Assembly: GCA_023386955.1 (NCBI GenBank)
Contig: JAEWIS010000041.1
Span: forward strand, 97,066 to 161,065
Length of the DNA: 64,000 nt
Reading direction: 5' to 3'
DNA from: Bacillota bacterium
GTDB lineage: Bacteria > Bacillota > Bacilli > Paenibacillales > NBRC-103111
Below are positions 10,275-19,004 of this stretch, piece by piece; position 1 is the stretch's first letter, and each line of letters starts with the position of its first letter. The notes under the pieces were generated by a model that ran no database searches, was not told the DNA's origin, and was given only the letters and a program-made list of their open reading frames with translations. Both the position numbers and the translations under genes were made by a program.

Positions 10275-11624
10275 ATGATAAATTTCTTAAGCTTTCGTGA
10301 AAACAAGCTCTTAATAAAAAATATTTCGGGGGCTTTTATTATTAAAGGAGGAGGCATAATTCTCTCCTTTTTTTCAATGCCAGCATACATTCTTTTTTTT
10401 TCAGATGAAACAATACTAGGTGTATGGTTTACAATTATGTCAGTAATAAATTGGATACTGGCTTTTGATTTAGGCATTGGGAATGGTCTAAGAAATAAAT
10501 TACCAGAAGCTTTAGTTAAAAAGGATATCATAGGGGCACGTGAATATATTAGTTCCGCTTACATTTCCATTACTGCACTAGCGTTGATTATTGGAGTTGG
10601 CTTTTTTTTAATAAATCCTCATTTATCTTGGAATAAAATTTTAAATATCTCCACGGATAAAATTTCAAAATATATCTTATCAAATACCATAGAGGTATTC
10701 ATTATAGGTATACTAGTAAGATTTATTTTGGGCTTAACAACTTCAATTTTACATGCTTTCCAAAGATCTGCGCTAAACAATTTTTTAAATCTTGTCTCAA
10801 ATGCAATAATATTTATTTATATTTTATTTGCCCCAGCGGGAACAATTGAGGAAAACTTGTATATTCTTTCATGGGTTAATGTTGTAGCCACAAATATTCC
10901 TTTATTTATTGCAACAATTATTATTTTTTTTACTTTGTTAAAAAAAATGACACCTTCATTAAGCAAATTTAACTTTGGGAAAGCAGTAGAAATACTAAGG
11001 ATAGGCACAGTATTATTATGGCTGCAAATCGTCTTTATGATTGTTGTCACAACCCATCCATTAATTATTAGTAAATTGATAGGACCAGCTGCGGTGGTAG
11101 ATTACCAAGTTTATTATAAATTATTTAATACTTTTGCATCAATATTTTCTCTAATATTAACCCCCGTTTGGTCAGCTGTTACTGTAGCTCAAGCACAGAA
11201 AAGGTATTCATGGATTCGCAAATTATATTATCTCTTACTAACATTTGTGGCTGGAACATTGGTTATAAATCTGTGCACTTTTCCATTCTTACAACGAATA
11301 ATGGATGTATGGCTTGGTGAACAATCTATACATATTAACTTTAAATATGCGTTTATCATGTCGATATTTAACACGTTTTTTATACTACATAATGTTAACA
11401 CGACTTTCAGTAATGGTATGTCGAAGTTTAAGGTACAAAATATTGGTATGGGCATTGCTGCTATTCTTATACTCCCTTTTAGTTATATTTTTTGTGAAAT
11501 AACTGAAAGTTGGATTGGGGTTATAATTGCTTGTTCATTATCAATTCTCCCATATGAAATTTCTCAGCTTATTTGGACTACTCGTTTCTTTAAAAGAAAA
11601 ATGAGAGAAAATCAAAATGTATAA
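10275..11624 (+). CDS. Wzx-type polysaccharide repeat-unit flippase
   Basis: A 449-residue membrane protein with about 12-14 hydrophobic segments and little else, typical of the MOP/polysaccharide transporter superfamily. The beginning (ISGAFIIKGGGIILSFF) and the segment VDYQVYYKLFNTFASIFSLI resemble family members that move undecaprenyl-linked repeat units across the membrane. It follows the transferases and polymerase, completing a Wzx/Wzy system with the Wzz-kinase pair. Confidence 0.85.
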   Translation: MINFLSFRENKLLIKNISGAFIIKGGGIILSFFSMPAYILFFSDETILGVWFTIMSVINWILAFDLGIGNGLRNKLPEALVKKDIIGAREYISSAYISITALALIIGVGFFLINPHLSWNKILNISTDKISKYILSNTIEVFIIGILVRFILGLTTSILHAFQRSALNNFLNLVSNAIIFIYILFAPAGTIEENLYILSWVNVVATNIPLFIATIIIFFTLLKKMTPSLSKFNFGKAVEILRIGTVLLWLQIVFMIVVTTHPLIISKLIGPAAVVDYQVYYKLFNTFASIFSLILTPVWSAVTVAQAQKRYSWIRKLYYLLLTFVAGTLVINLCTFPFLQRIMDVWLGEQSIHINFKYAFIMSIFNTFFILHNVNTTFSNGMSKFKVQNIGMGIAAILILPFSYIFCEITESWIGVIIACSLSILPYEISQLIWTTRFFKRKMRENQNV

Positions 11625-11672
11625 AATACACATTCGTTATTACTATTTATAGAAAGTGAAAGAAGGAGTCCG

Positions 11673-12707
11673 ATGAAGCAAAAGAAAGAATTATTAAGTT
11701 GGAAAAAATGGATTCTTTATATTTTAAGTACACTATTTATTTTAGTACTTATTATTGGGGGTTACTTTTATTACAAAATACGTCATATTGATTTAGCATC
11801 TATAGAAAAACGAATTGCAGAGAAAAAGTCGATTCAAATCGTTGATGACAGTCAAGGGGGGTTACCAAATGTGTTGGATAGCATTGTTAGCAGAGCAGAT
11901 ACAATGACATCAAAAAAAATTGATGGACAAGATGCAATAGATGTAGCTGCGATTCTACTTAATTCAGGTTTAAGTATTAAGGAGATGTACTATCTTTCAG
12001 GTAAATCTACTGAAGAATTGTCGAATGATGAAAAACAAAGAATAAGAGATGTACTTCTTAAGAAGCTTTCTCCTGAGGAAATAAAAGCATTAAGAAATAT
12101 TACTTCCGAATACGGAAAAACCTTGGTTATTTTAGATCCTAATTATCCTATTGAGTTGATTGGTGTTTATGATGAAGAAGAAAGACGGACATTAATAAAA
12201 GAATTAGAGAAAAAAAAGAATTTTCACACATCCTCAACAGTACCATCTACTGAACCAGCATCGAGTGGAAGTTCTGACGGAAGCAAAAATGCGGTTAATC
12301 TGACTACATCATCACCCACGATGCCTATCCCTAATGAAAGTTTAAATTCTGATCAAGCTGCGATTCGTTCCACTTACCAAGGCAAGCTGGATACCTTGCA
12401 GACCGGATGCACCAACAAGGTGAATACCCTTGCTGCCGAGTTGTCGGCAGAGATTAAGGCGAACCAGGACAGTCAAGACGGTATCTCTATTTCATCGTTG
12501 CAAACTAAGTTCCTGCCTAAGATTGAAGCTGCAGAGAGCGAGTGTGACAGTCAGTTTAATGAACTTATGACTCATGCTGCTGCGGCTTATCAAGAAAAAG
12601 GCTTGTCTCTTCAAGATGTAGAAGGATGGAAGAGCCAGTATCAGACAGCTAAGCGCAACGCTCAGACTCAGGCATTAAACTCTTTAATGGGGACATTGTC
12701 CAAGTAA
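11673..12707 (+). CDS. Membrane-anchored protein of unknown function, mosaic composition
   Basis: I do not recognise this 344-residue protein. A short basic N-terminus is followed by one transmembrane helix (about residues 14-36, WILYILSTLFILVLIIGGYF), so most of it should be outside the membrane. Residues 37-190 are charged and helical; 190-225 are Ser/Thr/Pro-rich and look like a linker; from about 227 a helical domain holds two cysteines (TGCTNK, ESECDSQ). Codon use changes from AT-rich to GC-rich near base 12,360, exactly where the C-terminal domain begins. It follows the flippase and precedes a secreted stalk-domain protein, suggesting a role in export or attachment of the polymer. Confidence 0.75.
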   Translation: MKQKKELLSWKKWILYILSTLFILVLIIGGYFYYKIRHIDLASIEKRIAEKKSIQIVDDSQGGLPNVLDSIVSRADTMTSKKIDGQDAIDVAAILLNSGLSIKEMYYLSGKSTEELSNDEKQRIRDVLLKKLSPEEIKALRNITSEYGKTLVILDPNYPIELIGVYDEEERRTLIKELEKKKNFHTSSTVPSTEPASSGSSDGSKNAVNLTTSSPTMPIPNESLNSDQAAIRSTYQGKLDTLQTGCTNKVNTLAAELSAEIKANQDSQDGISISSLQTKFLPKIEAAESECDSQFNELMTHAAAAYQEKGLSLQDVEGWKSQYQTAKRNAQTQALNSLMGTLSK

Positions 12708-12756
12708 ATTTAAGTATCTATCAAGCTAGCAAATAAGAATAAGTAGGAGTGATGAC

Positions 12757-13737
12757 ATGTTAATCCTCAAAAAAACGATTATTTCTCTTGGGCTTGCGGC
12801 AGTCCTAGTCGTACCAACTGTTGCAACTGCTGGAGCTGAGCAAATTTCTGTTAACATCGATGCCTATTATGCACCTATTCAATTTTCCTTCGACGATAGT
12901 TATCTGGCTCCTGCTCAGGATCAACAGGGATTTATCTACAAGGATTCCACCTATGTGCCGCTTCGCTTTGTTGCTTATTCCTTGGACAAGGCTGTGGACT
13001 GGGATCCGGACACCTATACGGTTACTATCCGCGAACCCGGTAAATCCGAGAAGGTCACCATCAACGAGTATAAGCTGAATCGTAAAACGAATAAGCTGAC
13101 ATCCAACATTTCTGCCGCGGCACTTCAGGCTACTTCTATACCGGTTTACTTCGAAAATGTAAAGTACGTGTTCGACGGTAAGGTTAAGCAGCCTTCTGCA
13201 GATCTGCCCGGATTGATCTATGACGGTAGCTTATATGTGCCGCTTCGGTTCGTCTCCGAATCTGTAGGCCGCAAGATTGAGTGGGATCCGGCTACCTATA
13301 CCGTAAAGGCCATAGTGACCGAGGTGTCTCCGAAGCCTTCTACGACACCTGCTCCTTCGCCCTCCCCAACGGCAGCTCCTGCTAACCCTGGAGGTGGAGG
13401 AGGAGGAGCCCCCTCCGGCGGTGGGAACACGAATCCCACCCAGAACACCCTGTTCTTGCAGGTGGTGTCTGACCTGGGGTCTCTTAAGCTGGATGCGGAA
13501 GCTAACTTGAAGGGATATCAGGCTGATTACGCTGCCGCGGCTACTGCTGAAGAAAAGGCTGCCATTGAAGCCGAGGCTCGTTCGTATTATGATCAAGTGG
13601 TGAATCAGTTTAATGCCCGGGTGAATACCTATGAATCGCAATTAACGCAATATGGTTACAGCACTTCCTCGGTGGAAGAGCTCCGCCAAGCGTTTGAAGA
13701 TACCGTGGCAAAAGAAAAGGCGAATATCGGCCAATAG
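12757..13737 (+). CDS. Secreted protein with two copper-amine-oxidase-N (stalk) domains
   Basis: A 326-residue exported protein. A signal peptide covers about residues 1-27 (LGLAAVLVVPTVATAGA). Two stalk domains follow, each with the pattern YVPLRFV and W(D)P-TYTV: about residues 31-93 and 127-188. A Pro/Gly/Ser linker (190-228) leads to a helical, Ala/Glu-rich C-terminal part that may form a coiled coil. There is no catalytic amine-oxidase domain. AGGAG lies before the ATG. In Paenibacillus such domains are common in wall-associated proteins; a role in organising the exopolysaccharide is inferred only from position. Confidence 0.85.
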   Translation: MLILKKTIISLGLAAVLVVPTVATAGAEQISVNIDAYYAPIQFSFDDSYLAPAQDQQGFIYKDSTYVPLRFVAYSLDKAVDWDPDTYTVTIREPGKSEKVTINEYKLNRKTNKLTSNISAAALQATSIPVYFENVKYVFDGKVKQPSADLPGLIYDGSLYVPLRFVSESVGRKIEWDPATYTVKAIVTEVSPKPSTTPAPSPSPTAAPANPGGGGGGAPSGGGNTNPTQNTLFLQVVSDLGSLKLDAEANLKGYQADYAAAATAEEKAAIEAEARSYYDQVVNQFNARVNTYESQLTQYGYSTSSVEELRQAFEDTVAKEKANIGQ

Positions 13738-13760
13738 ATGAGAAGGAAGGGTTTAATCCT

Positions 13761-15092
13761 ATGAAGATTGCCATTGTTGGAACCGGCTATGTGGGTCTGG
13801 TTACTGGAGTATGTCTGTCTGAGGTTGGTCATGATGTGATCTGTGTCGATGTAGATCAATCAAAGGTTGAGAAGATGCGTTCCGGTATTTCTCCTATCTA
13901 TGAGCCTGGTTTGGATGAGCTTATGGTGAAGAATATTGGCGCTGGCCGGCTTCATTTTACAACATCTCATCAAGAGGCATTCGAATCTGCAGAAGCCATA
14001 TATATTGCGGTCGGAACTCCACCTAAGGTTGATGGTACCGCCAATCTGGCGTATGTGGAGGAAGTGGCACAGAGCATCGCGCGGTATGTCAATCACTATG
14101 TGGTCGTGGTTACCAAGAGTACTGTTCCTGTGGGAACGAATCAACGGATCAAGCAGATTATTGCTGGGGGACTGGAAGGGCGTGTTCCTTTTAATGTGGT
14201 CTCCAACCCGGAATTTCTCCGTGAAGGCACAGCTGTCCACGATGCATTCCATGGGGACCGGATTGTCATCGGCTCCGACTCCCAGCGTGCCGCAGAATTG
14301 GTGGAAGAGATTAATGCCCCCTTCGGTATTCCTGTTTACCATACGGATATTAGCAGTGCCGAAATGATCAAGTACGCCTCCAACGCATTCTTGGCCACGA
14401 AGATCAGCTTCATTAATGAGATCTCCAATTTATGTGAAAAATTAGGGGCTAATGTGGAAGATGTGGCAACGGGAATGGGCATGGACAAGCGTATTGGCGG
14501 CCAATTCCTTCGTGCTGGCATCGGCTACGGTGGTTCCTGCTTTCCCAAGGATACCAAAGCCCTGGTTCAAATCGCAGGCAATGTGGAGCATGAGTTCGAT
14601 CTGCTTAAATCTGTAATTCAGGTAAACAACAAACAACAGCAGCTTCTGGTAGAGAAAGCATTGGACCGGTATGATGGCAGCCTCGAGGGGAAGACTGTAG
14701 CTTTGTTAGGCCTGGCCTTCAAGCCGCATACCGATGATATGCGGGAATCGGCTTCCATTGTGATTAGCACCCAGTTACTCGAAGCCCGGGCACGGGTACA
14801 GGCATATGATCCGGTAGCTGCTGCACAAGCCAAACAGCTGTTATCGCCGGAGGTCATACTCTGCGATACATTGGAAGAGGCTTTGACTAATGCGGATATT
14901 GCTCTTATTGTAACGGATTGGCCGGAGTTTAAGCAGATGGATTTGGATATGGTGAAGTCGAAGCTTCGGGAACCGGTTATTTTTGACGGGCGCAATTGCT
15001 TTAGTCTGGATCATGCTGCTGCTCATCACTTGGAATACCATTCCATTGGCCGCGCATCCGTTTATCCGGAATCGGTTACCATCGTTCGCTAG
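13761..15092 (+). CDS. ugd: UDP-glucose 6-dehydrogenase
   Basis: Oxidises UDP-glucose to UDP-glucuronate using two NAD+. It has the N-terminal GTGYVGLVTG dinucleotide fold, the STVPVGT segment, NPEFLREG, the central helix and the catalytic cysteine in GYGGSCFPKD, then a second Rossmann domain (LLGLAFKPHTDDMRES). Length 443 is normal for the Bacillus TuaD/Ugd type. A GDP-mannose dehydrogenase cannot be fully excluded, but galU nearby supplies UDP-glucose, which favours Ugd. It implies an acidic glucuronate-containing polymer. Confidence 0.9.
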   Translation: MKIAIVGTGYVGLVTGVCLSEVGHDVICVDVDQSKVEKMRSGISPIYEPGLDELMVKNIGAGRLHFTTSHQEAFESAEAIYIAVGTPPKVDGTANLAYVEEVAQSIARYVNHYVVVVTKSTVPVGTNQRIKQIIAGGLEGRVPFNVVSNPEFLREGTAVHDAFHGDRIVIGSDSQRAAELVEEINAPFGIPVYHTDISSAEMIKYASNAFLATKISFINEISNLCEKLGANVEDVATGMGMDKRIGGQFLRAGIGYGGSCFPKDTKALVQIAGNVEHEFDLLKSVIQVNNKQQQLLVEKALDRYDGSLEGKTVALLGLAFKPHTDDMRESASIVISTQLLEARARVQAYDPVAAAQAKQLLSPEVILCDTLEEALTNADIALIVTDWPEFKQMDLDMVKSKLREPVIFDGRNCFSLDHAAAHHLEYHSIGRASVYPESVTIVR

Positions 15093-15151
15093 ATTATGCT
15101 CATAAATAATTAAATCCCGACAAGATGGATCGACAGTCCCCACAGCCGACT

Positions 15152-15168
15152 GACTATATAATGTAGTC
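15152..15168 (+). promoter_or_regulatory. Putative -10 element inside a small inverted repeat before the first microprotein
   Basis: TATAAT at 15157-15162 is enclosed by GACTA and TAGTC arms (15152-15156 and 15164-15168), 17 bases before the ATG at 15185. No good -35 is visible at 16-18 bases; TCGACA lies 21 bases upstream. It could be a regulated promoter. Confidence 0.35.
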
Positions 15169-15184
15169 AAACGCAGGATTAGGG

Positions 15185-15337
15185 ATGTGGTATCGTATGC
15201 CGGTTTATTACTTTCGGGAAATCCGGACTCCGCTTTCCATGTTTCGGCTTAAATTTTTCAAGGATGAAGAAGATCGTCTTTGGGTGAAGTTCGGTTCACG
15301 GCCAAGGAGGCCCCTTCGTTCAAGAACAAACGGTTAA
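15185..15337 (+). CDS. Microprotein, copy 1 of a paralogous pair
   Basis: A 50-residue basic protein of unknown function. AGGA at 15175-15178 is correctly spaced for the ATG at 15185; a second in-frame ATG is at 15197. The core reads YYFREIRTP, then FKDEEDRLWVKF, then PRRPL. The same pattern, without gaps, is encoded at 16,923-17,066 (YFKEIRTP, FRDEEARLWIK, PRKPL): about 21 of 37 aligned residues are identical although the DNA differs at many third positions, which argues strongly for real coding. It precedes manC. No signal peptide, no helix-turn-helix and no known domain is apparent. Confidence 0.75.
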   Translation: MWYRMPVYYFREIRTPLSMFRLKFFKDEEDRLWVKFGSRPRRPLRSRTNG

Positions 15338-15432
15338 CCGGAAAGTGGCAGTGCATGGGTTTATCAATACCTGTGTATTGCCTCTTTTCCTTTTGTGACG
15401 ATACCCAAATCCTCGTTAAAGGTTGTGTTCAG

Positions 15433-16776
15433 GTGAAGCTAATTTTACTTTCAGGCGGCTCCGGCAAGCGCTTATGGCCTTTATCCAACGACTCCCGTTC
15501 CAAGCAGTTTCTGAAGGTTCTTTCCGGTCTGGCTGGAGAGAAAGAGTCTATGGTGCAGCGGGTTTGGAGGCAAATCGGGGAGGTGGGACTGGCTTCTCAC
15601 GCCTGTATTGTCACGGGAAATGCTCAGGCCGAAATTATACATAGCCAAATTGGCGAACAAGTACCGCTTATTATTGAACCCGAACGCCGGGATACCTTCG
15701 CTGCCATTGTGCTTGCGGCTTCTTATGTAAATTCGGTAATGGGGGCCGATCCGGACGAAACCATTGTTGTGATGCCGGTGGATCCGTATGTGGAACTGGA
15801 GTTCTTTGCGACTATCCAAAGGTTGGATGAGGTACTGCAATCTACAGGGAGCTCTCTTGCCCTCATCGGCGCAGCGCCTACGCACCCCTCCGAAAAATAT
15901 GGATATATACTGACGGAAGAGAGTACCGGCGAGGTCAGAACGGTGAAGCGTTTTGCAGAGAAGCCCAAAGAAGCGGTAGCCCGGACTTTTCTTGAGCAGG
16001 GTGCATTATGGAATTGCGGTGTTTTTGCCGGTAAGCTGGGATTCTTCATGGAGCTTCTGCAGAATCGTGGATTGCCTCAAGAATATATACTTTTGCACAA
16101 ACGTTATCAAGATATACCGAAGAACAGCTTCGACTATGAGGTTGTGGAGCATTTGAAGGACATCAGTGTTATTCCTTATACAGGCTATTGGAAAGACCTT
16201 GGTACCTGGAATACTCTGACGGAAGAAATGACCGAGTCCATCAGCGGGAAAGGGGTATGCAGCCATGACAGTACGAATACACATATTGTGAATGAGCTGG
16301 ATATTCCGGTCGCTGTTTTAGGGGCTTCCAATCTGATTGTAGCGGCCAGCCCCGATGGTATCCTGATTGCCGACAAGGAGGAAAGCCCCAGGATTAAGGA
16401 GATTCTGACAGATGACCAACCCCGTCCTATGTATGTGGAACGGTATTGGGGCTGGTACCGGGTGCTGGAGTACGGTGCGAATGATCGGGGAGACGAGGTT
16501 TTGGTGAGACGTGTATGTATCCTGGCAGGGAAGAGTCTAAGCTACCAGCTGCACAAACAACGTGAAGAGGTATGGACGGTTACGGCAGGCAAGGGCGAAG
16601 TGATGCTGGAGGACAGGCGCAGGGAGGTTCATGTGGGAGATGTCATCCGTATTCCCCAGGGAATCCGTCATTCTATCCTGGCCCATCATGAGCTGCAGAT
16701 GATCGAAACGCAAATTGGAAGCAGTTTATCTGAAACGGATATTTACCGGTTTGAGGACCCCTGGAAAGTCGAATAG
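15433..16776 (+). CDS. manC: Mannose-1-phosphate guanylyltransferase, with C-terminal cupin (type II PMI-GMP)
   Basis: Makes GDP-mannose, the precursor of GDP-fucose made by gmd-fcl. The nucleotidyltransferase domain starts with ILLSGGSGKRLWPL and contains the FAEKPKEAVAR and WNCGVF motifs. The C-terminal region (about residues 350-447) is a cupin of the phosphomannose isomerase type with QLHKQREEVWTV, GDVIRIPQGIRHSI. I place the start at GTG 15433, with AAAGG upstream and the family beginning just after it; the open frame continues further 5' but overlaps the microprotein. No phosphomannomutase gene is present in the window. Confidence 0.9.
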   Translation: MKLILLSGGSGKRLWPLSNDSRSKQFLKVLSGLAGEKESMVQRVWRQIGEVGLASHACIVTGNAQAEIIHSQIGEQVPLIIEPERRDTFAAIVLAASYVNSVMGADPDETIVVMPVDPYVELEFFATIQRLDEVLQSTGSSLALIGAAPTHPSEKYGYILTEESTGEVRTVKRFAEKPKEAVARTFLEQGALWNCGVFAGKLGFFMELLQNRGLPQEYILLHKRYQDIPKNSFDYEVVEHLKDISVIPYTGYWKDLGTWNTLTEEMTESISGKGVCSHDSTNTHIVNELDIPVAVLGASNLIVAASPDGILIADKEESPRIKEILTDDQPRPMYVERYWGWYRVLEYGANDRGDEVLVRRVCILAGKSLSYQLHKQREEVWTVTAGKGEVMLEDRRREVHVGDVIRIPQGIRHSILAHHELQMIETQIGSSLSETDIYRFEDPWKVE

Positions 16777-16859
16777 AAGAATTGCAACAAGAAGAAAGTC
16801 GAATTGGGTCTAATGGTGGAATGATGGTGGTGAGTTTGGTAAATATAGTTCTAAGGGCC

Positions 16860-16887
16860 TTACATTTCTCCGCAAATCTATTATAAT
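16860..16887 (+). promoter_or_regulatory. Putative sigma-A promoter for second microprotein and galU
   Basis: TTACAT at 16860-16865 and TATAAT at 16882-16887 are separated by 16 bases. A second TATAAT lies at 16901-16906. Both are upstream of the AGGGGA and ATG of the microprotein at 16,923. Confidence 0.45.
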
Positions 16888-16922
16888 AGAAAGAAACTGT
16901 TATAATAGGGGAAACGATTCAT

Positions 16923-17066
16923 ATGGCCAGCCGTTATTTTAAGGAAATTCGGACTCCGTTTCTGTTAATTGGCATTAAGGTCTTTCGGGATGAAGAGGCC
17001 CGCCTGTGGATCAAGGTTCGTTCCAATCCCCGGAAACCTCTATTTAAGTCAAAGCCAAGTGCATGA
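16923..17066 (+). CDS. Microprotein, copy 2 of a paralogous pair
   Basis: A 47-residue basic protein of unknown function, paralogous to the one at 15,185. AGGGGA at 16907-16912 precedes the ATG by ten bases. Shared positions include YF-EIRTP, F-DEE-RLW-K, and PR-PL. The C-terminus is lysine-rich (FKSKPSA). It lies immediately before galU and in the same direction, with 44 bases between them. Two diverged copies next to nucleotide-sugar genes point to a small regulator or protein-binding peptide, but that is inference only. Confidence 0.75.
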   Translation: MASRYFKEIRTPFLLIGIKVFRDEEARLWIKVRSNPRKPLFKSKPSA

Positions 17067-17110
17067 GCATTCCAGCAAAGATAGATGATTAGGTGGAGGA
17101 GAAGTGCTGA

Positions 17111-18004
17111 ATGAGGAAGGTAAAGAAGGCAATTATTCCAGCCGCCGGTTTAGGCACACGTTTTCTGCCGGCGACCAAAGCTATGCCCAAGGAAATGCTT
17201 CCGATAGTAGATAAGCCGACCATTCAATATATTGTGGAAGAAGCGGTGGAGTCAGGGATTGAAGATATCATCATCGTGACCGGCAAAGGCAAACGTGCCA
17301 TCGAGGATCACTTCGATAACCATTTCGAATTGGAGCATAACCTGCTGGAGAAGCAGAAGCTGGCGCTCCTGGAGGAAGTGCAGCGTGCCTCTAACCTGGT
17401 GGATATTCATTATATCCGCCAGAAAGAGCCCCGCGGCTTGGGCCATGCGGTATGGTGTGCGCGCAAGTTTATCGGGGATGAGCCCTTCGCGGTCCTGTTG
17501 GGAGACGATATTGTCAAGGCAGAGCCCAAACCATGTCTAAGACAGCTAATCGAGGAATACGATAAAACAGAATGCTCTATTATTGGTGTTCAGGAAGTCC
17601 CTATGTTGGAGACCCACCGTTATGGCATTGTGGACCCTGATGGGCAGAACGGCCGGCTTTATCAAGTACGCAATTTTGTAGAGAAACCTGCCAAAGGTAC
17701 AGCACCATCTAACCTGGCCATTATGGGACGCTATATCCTGACCCCCCGGATTTTCGAGCTTCTGGATTCTCAAGAGGTAGGAGCGGGTGGTGAAATCCAA
17801 CTCACGGATGCCATTCAGAAATTGAACCTGGAGCAGCCCGTATTCGCCTATAACTTCGAGGGCAGACGTTATGATGTGGGAGAGAAGCTGGGCTTCATCA
17901 TGACAACGTTGGAGTTTGCTTTGGCTAACGATGAGCTGAAGGGGCCGCTGATGGAGGAATTAGTGAAGTTGATTGGGGAAAGAACGATAGGCTCTACCAT
18001 GTGA
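17111..18004 (+). CDS. galU: UTP-glucose-1-phosphate uridylyltransferase
   Basis: Makes UDP-glucose from UTP and glucose-1-phosphate, feeding ugd and other glycosylation. The N-terminus has [25 protein letters not shown], followed by [18 protein letters not shown] and [12 protein letters not shown]; later GDDIV and EKP motifs complete the site. Length 297 is normal for GalU/GtaB. A strong GGAGGAG precedes the ATG. Confidence 0.95.
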   Translation: MRKVKKAIIPAAGLGTRFLPATKAMPKEMLPIVDKPTIQYIVEEAVESGIEDIIIVTGKGKRAIEDHFDNHFELEHNLLEKQKLALLEEVQRASNLVDIHYIRQKEPRGLGHAVWCARKFIGDEPFAVLLGDDIVKAEPKPCLRQLIEEYDKTECSIIGVQEVPMLETHRYGIVDPDGQNGRLYQVRNFVEKPAKGTAPSNLAIMGRYILTPRIFELLDSQEVGAGGEIQLTDAIQKLNLEQPVFAYNFEGRRYDVGEKLGFIMTTLEFALANDELKGPLMEELVKLIGERTIGSTM

Positions 18005-18032
18005 GTCAACTATTCCGGCGTTGGAAGAAGAA

Positions 18033-18041
18033 TGGTATAAT
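18033..18041 (+). promoter_or_regulatory. Extended -10 promoter candidate for rmlACDB
   Basis: TGGTATAAT at 18033-18041 matches an extended -10 (TGnTATAAT) 58 bases before the rmlA start. Only a weak -35 (TTCCGG at 18013-18018) is present. Confidence 0.5.
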
Positions 18042-18098
18042 ACACTAGTATTGTATCATTTCGGACTCCACGCTTTTTTATTGGGAGGTTATTGGTTC

Positions 18099-18977
18099 AT
18101 GAAAGGTATTGTATTGGCAGGTGGAAGTGGAACACGGCTTTACCCCCTTACGATGGTGACGAGCAAACAGCTATTACCCATTTATGATAAGCCCATGATT
18201 TATTATCCCTTGACCACTCTTATGCTGGCTGGGATCAAGGAAATCTTGATTATTTCCACGCCGGAGGATACCCCACGGTTTGAAGGACTGTTGGGTGACG
18301 GCTCTCAGTTCGGGCTTTCCTTAAGCTATAAGGTTCAGCCTAGTCCGGATGGGTTGGCCCAAGCATTCATATTAGGAGAATCCTTCATCGGAGCGGATTC
18401 TGTGGCTATGATTCTGGGGGATAACATCTATTATGGCAGCGGATTGCGTAAGAGGCTCCTGAAGGCCGCCGGTAAGGAAAAAGGGGCTACCGTATTTGGC
18501 TATCACGTCCAGGATCCACAGCGGTTTGGTGTGGTGGAATTTGATGGTGACGGCAAGGTGCTGAGCATTGAGGAGAAACCAACAATGCCCAAATCCAATT
18601 ATGCTGTAACCGGTTTGTATTTCTACGATAACCGTGTTGTGGATATTGCCAAGCAGGTGAAGCCGTCTGATCGTGGGGAGCTGGAAATAACCTCAATCAA
18701 TCAAGCGTATCTGGAGCTTGGGGACTTGGATGTGGAGCTTCTTGGGCGGGGATATACCTGGCTGGATACCGGGACCCACGAAAGCCTGGTGGACGCCACC
18801 AATTTCGTAAGAACGGTAGAGGGTCATCAGGGTATTAAGATAGCCGCACCTGAGGAGATTGCATATATTAACGGGTGGATTACGCGCGAGCAGCTGCGCT
18901 GCTGTGGAGAGAAGTTGAGCAAAACCGGTTATGGGCAATATCTGATCAAGGTTGCTAACGGACAAATTCAATACTAA
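18099..18977 (+). CDS. rmlA: Glucose-1-phosphate thymidylyltransferase
   Basis: First enzyme of dTDP-L-rhamnose synthesis. The start [18 protein letters not shown] at 18099 fits the family exactly; an open frame extends 26 codons further 5' but contains the promoter-like TATAAT, and GGGAGG precedes 18099. Other motifs are [25 protein letters not shown] and EEKP. Length 292 is normal. It heads the order rmlA-rmlC-rmlD-rmlB. Confidence 0.96.
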   Translation: MKGIVLAGGSGTRLYPLTMVTSKQLLPIYDKPMIYYPLTTLMLAGIKEILIISTPEDTPRFEGLLGDGSQFGLSLSYKVQPSPDGLAQAFILGESFIGADSVAMILGDNIYYGSGLRKRLLKAAGKEKGATVFGYHVQDPQRFGVVEFDGDGKVLSIEEKPTMPKSNYAVTGLYFYDNRVVDIAKQVKPSDRGELEITSINQAYLELGDLDVELLGRGYTWLDTGTHESLVDATNFVRTVEGHQGIKIAAPEEIAYINGWITREQLRCCGEKLSKTGYGQYLIKVANGQIQY

Positions 18978-19004
18978 TTTTACTAAAAGATTGGAGTCAG
19001 CATC

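Noticed and set aside
18001..18098. Third microprotein copy before rmlA
   Set aside because: CGGACTCCACGC at 18062 recalls the RTP-coding segment, but the surrounding frame does not continue the pattern.
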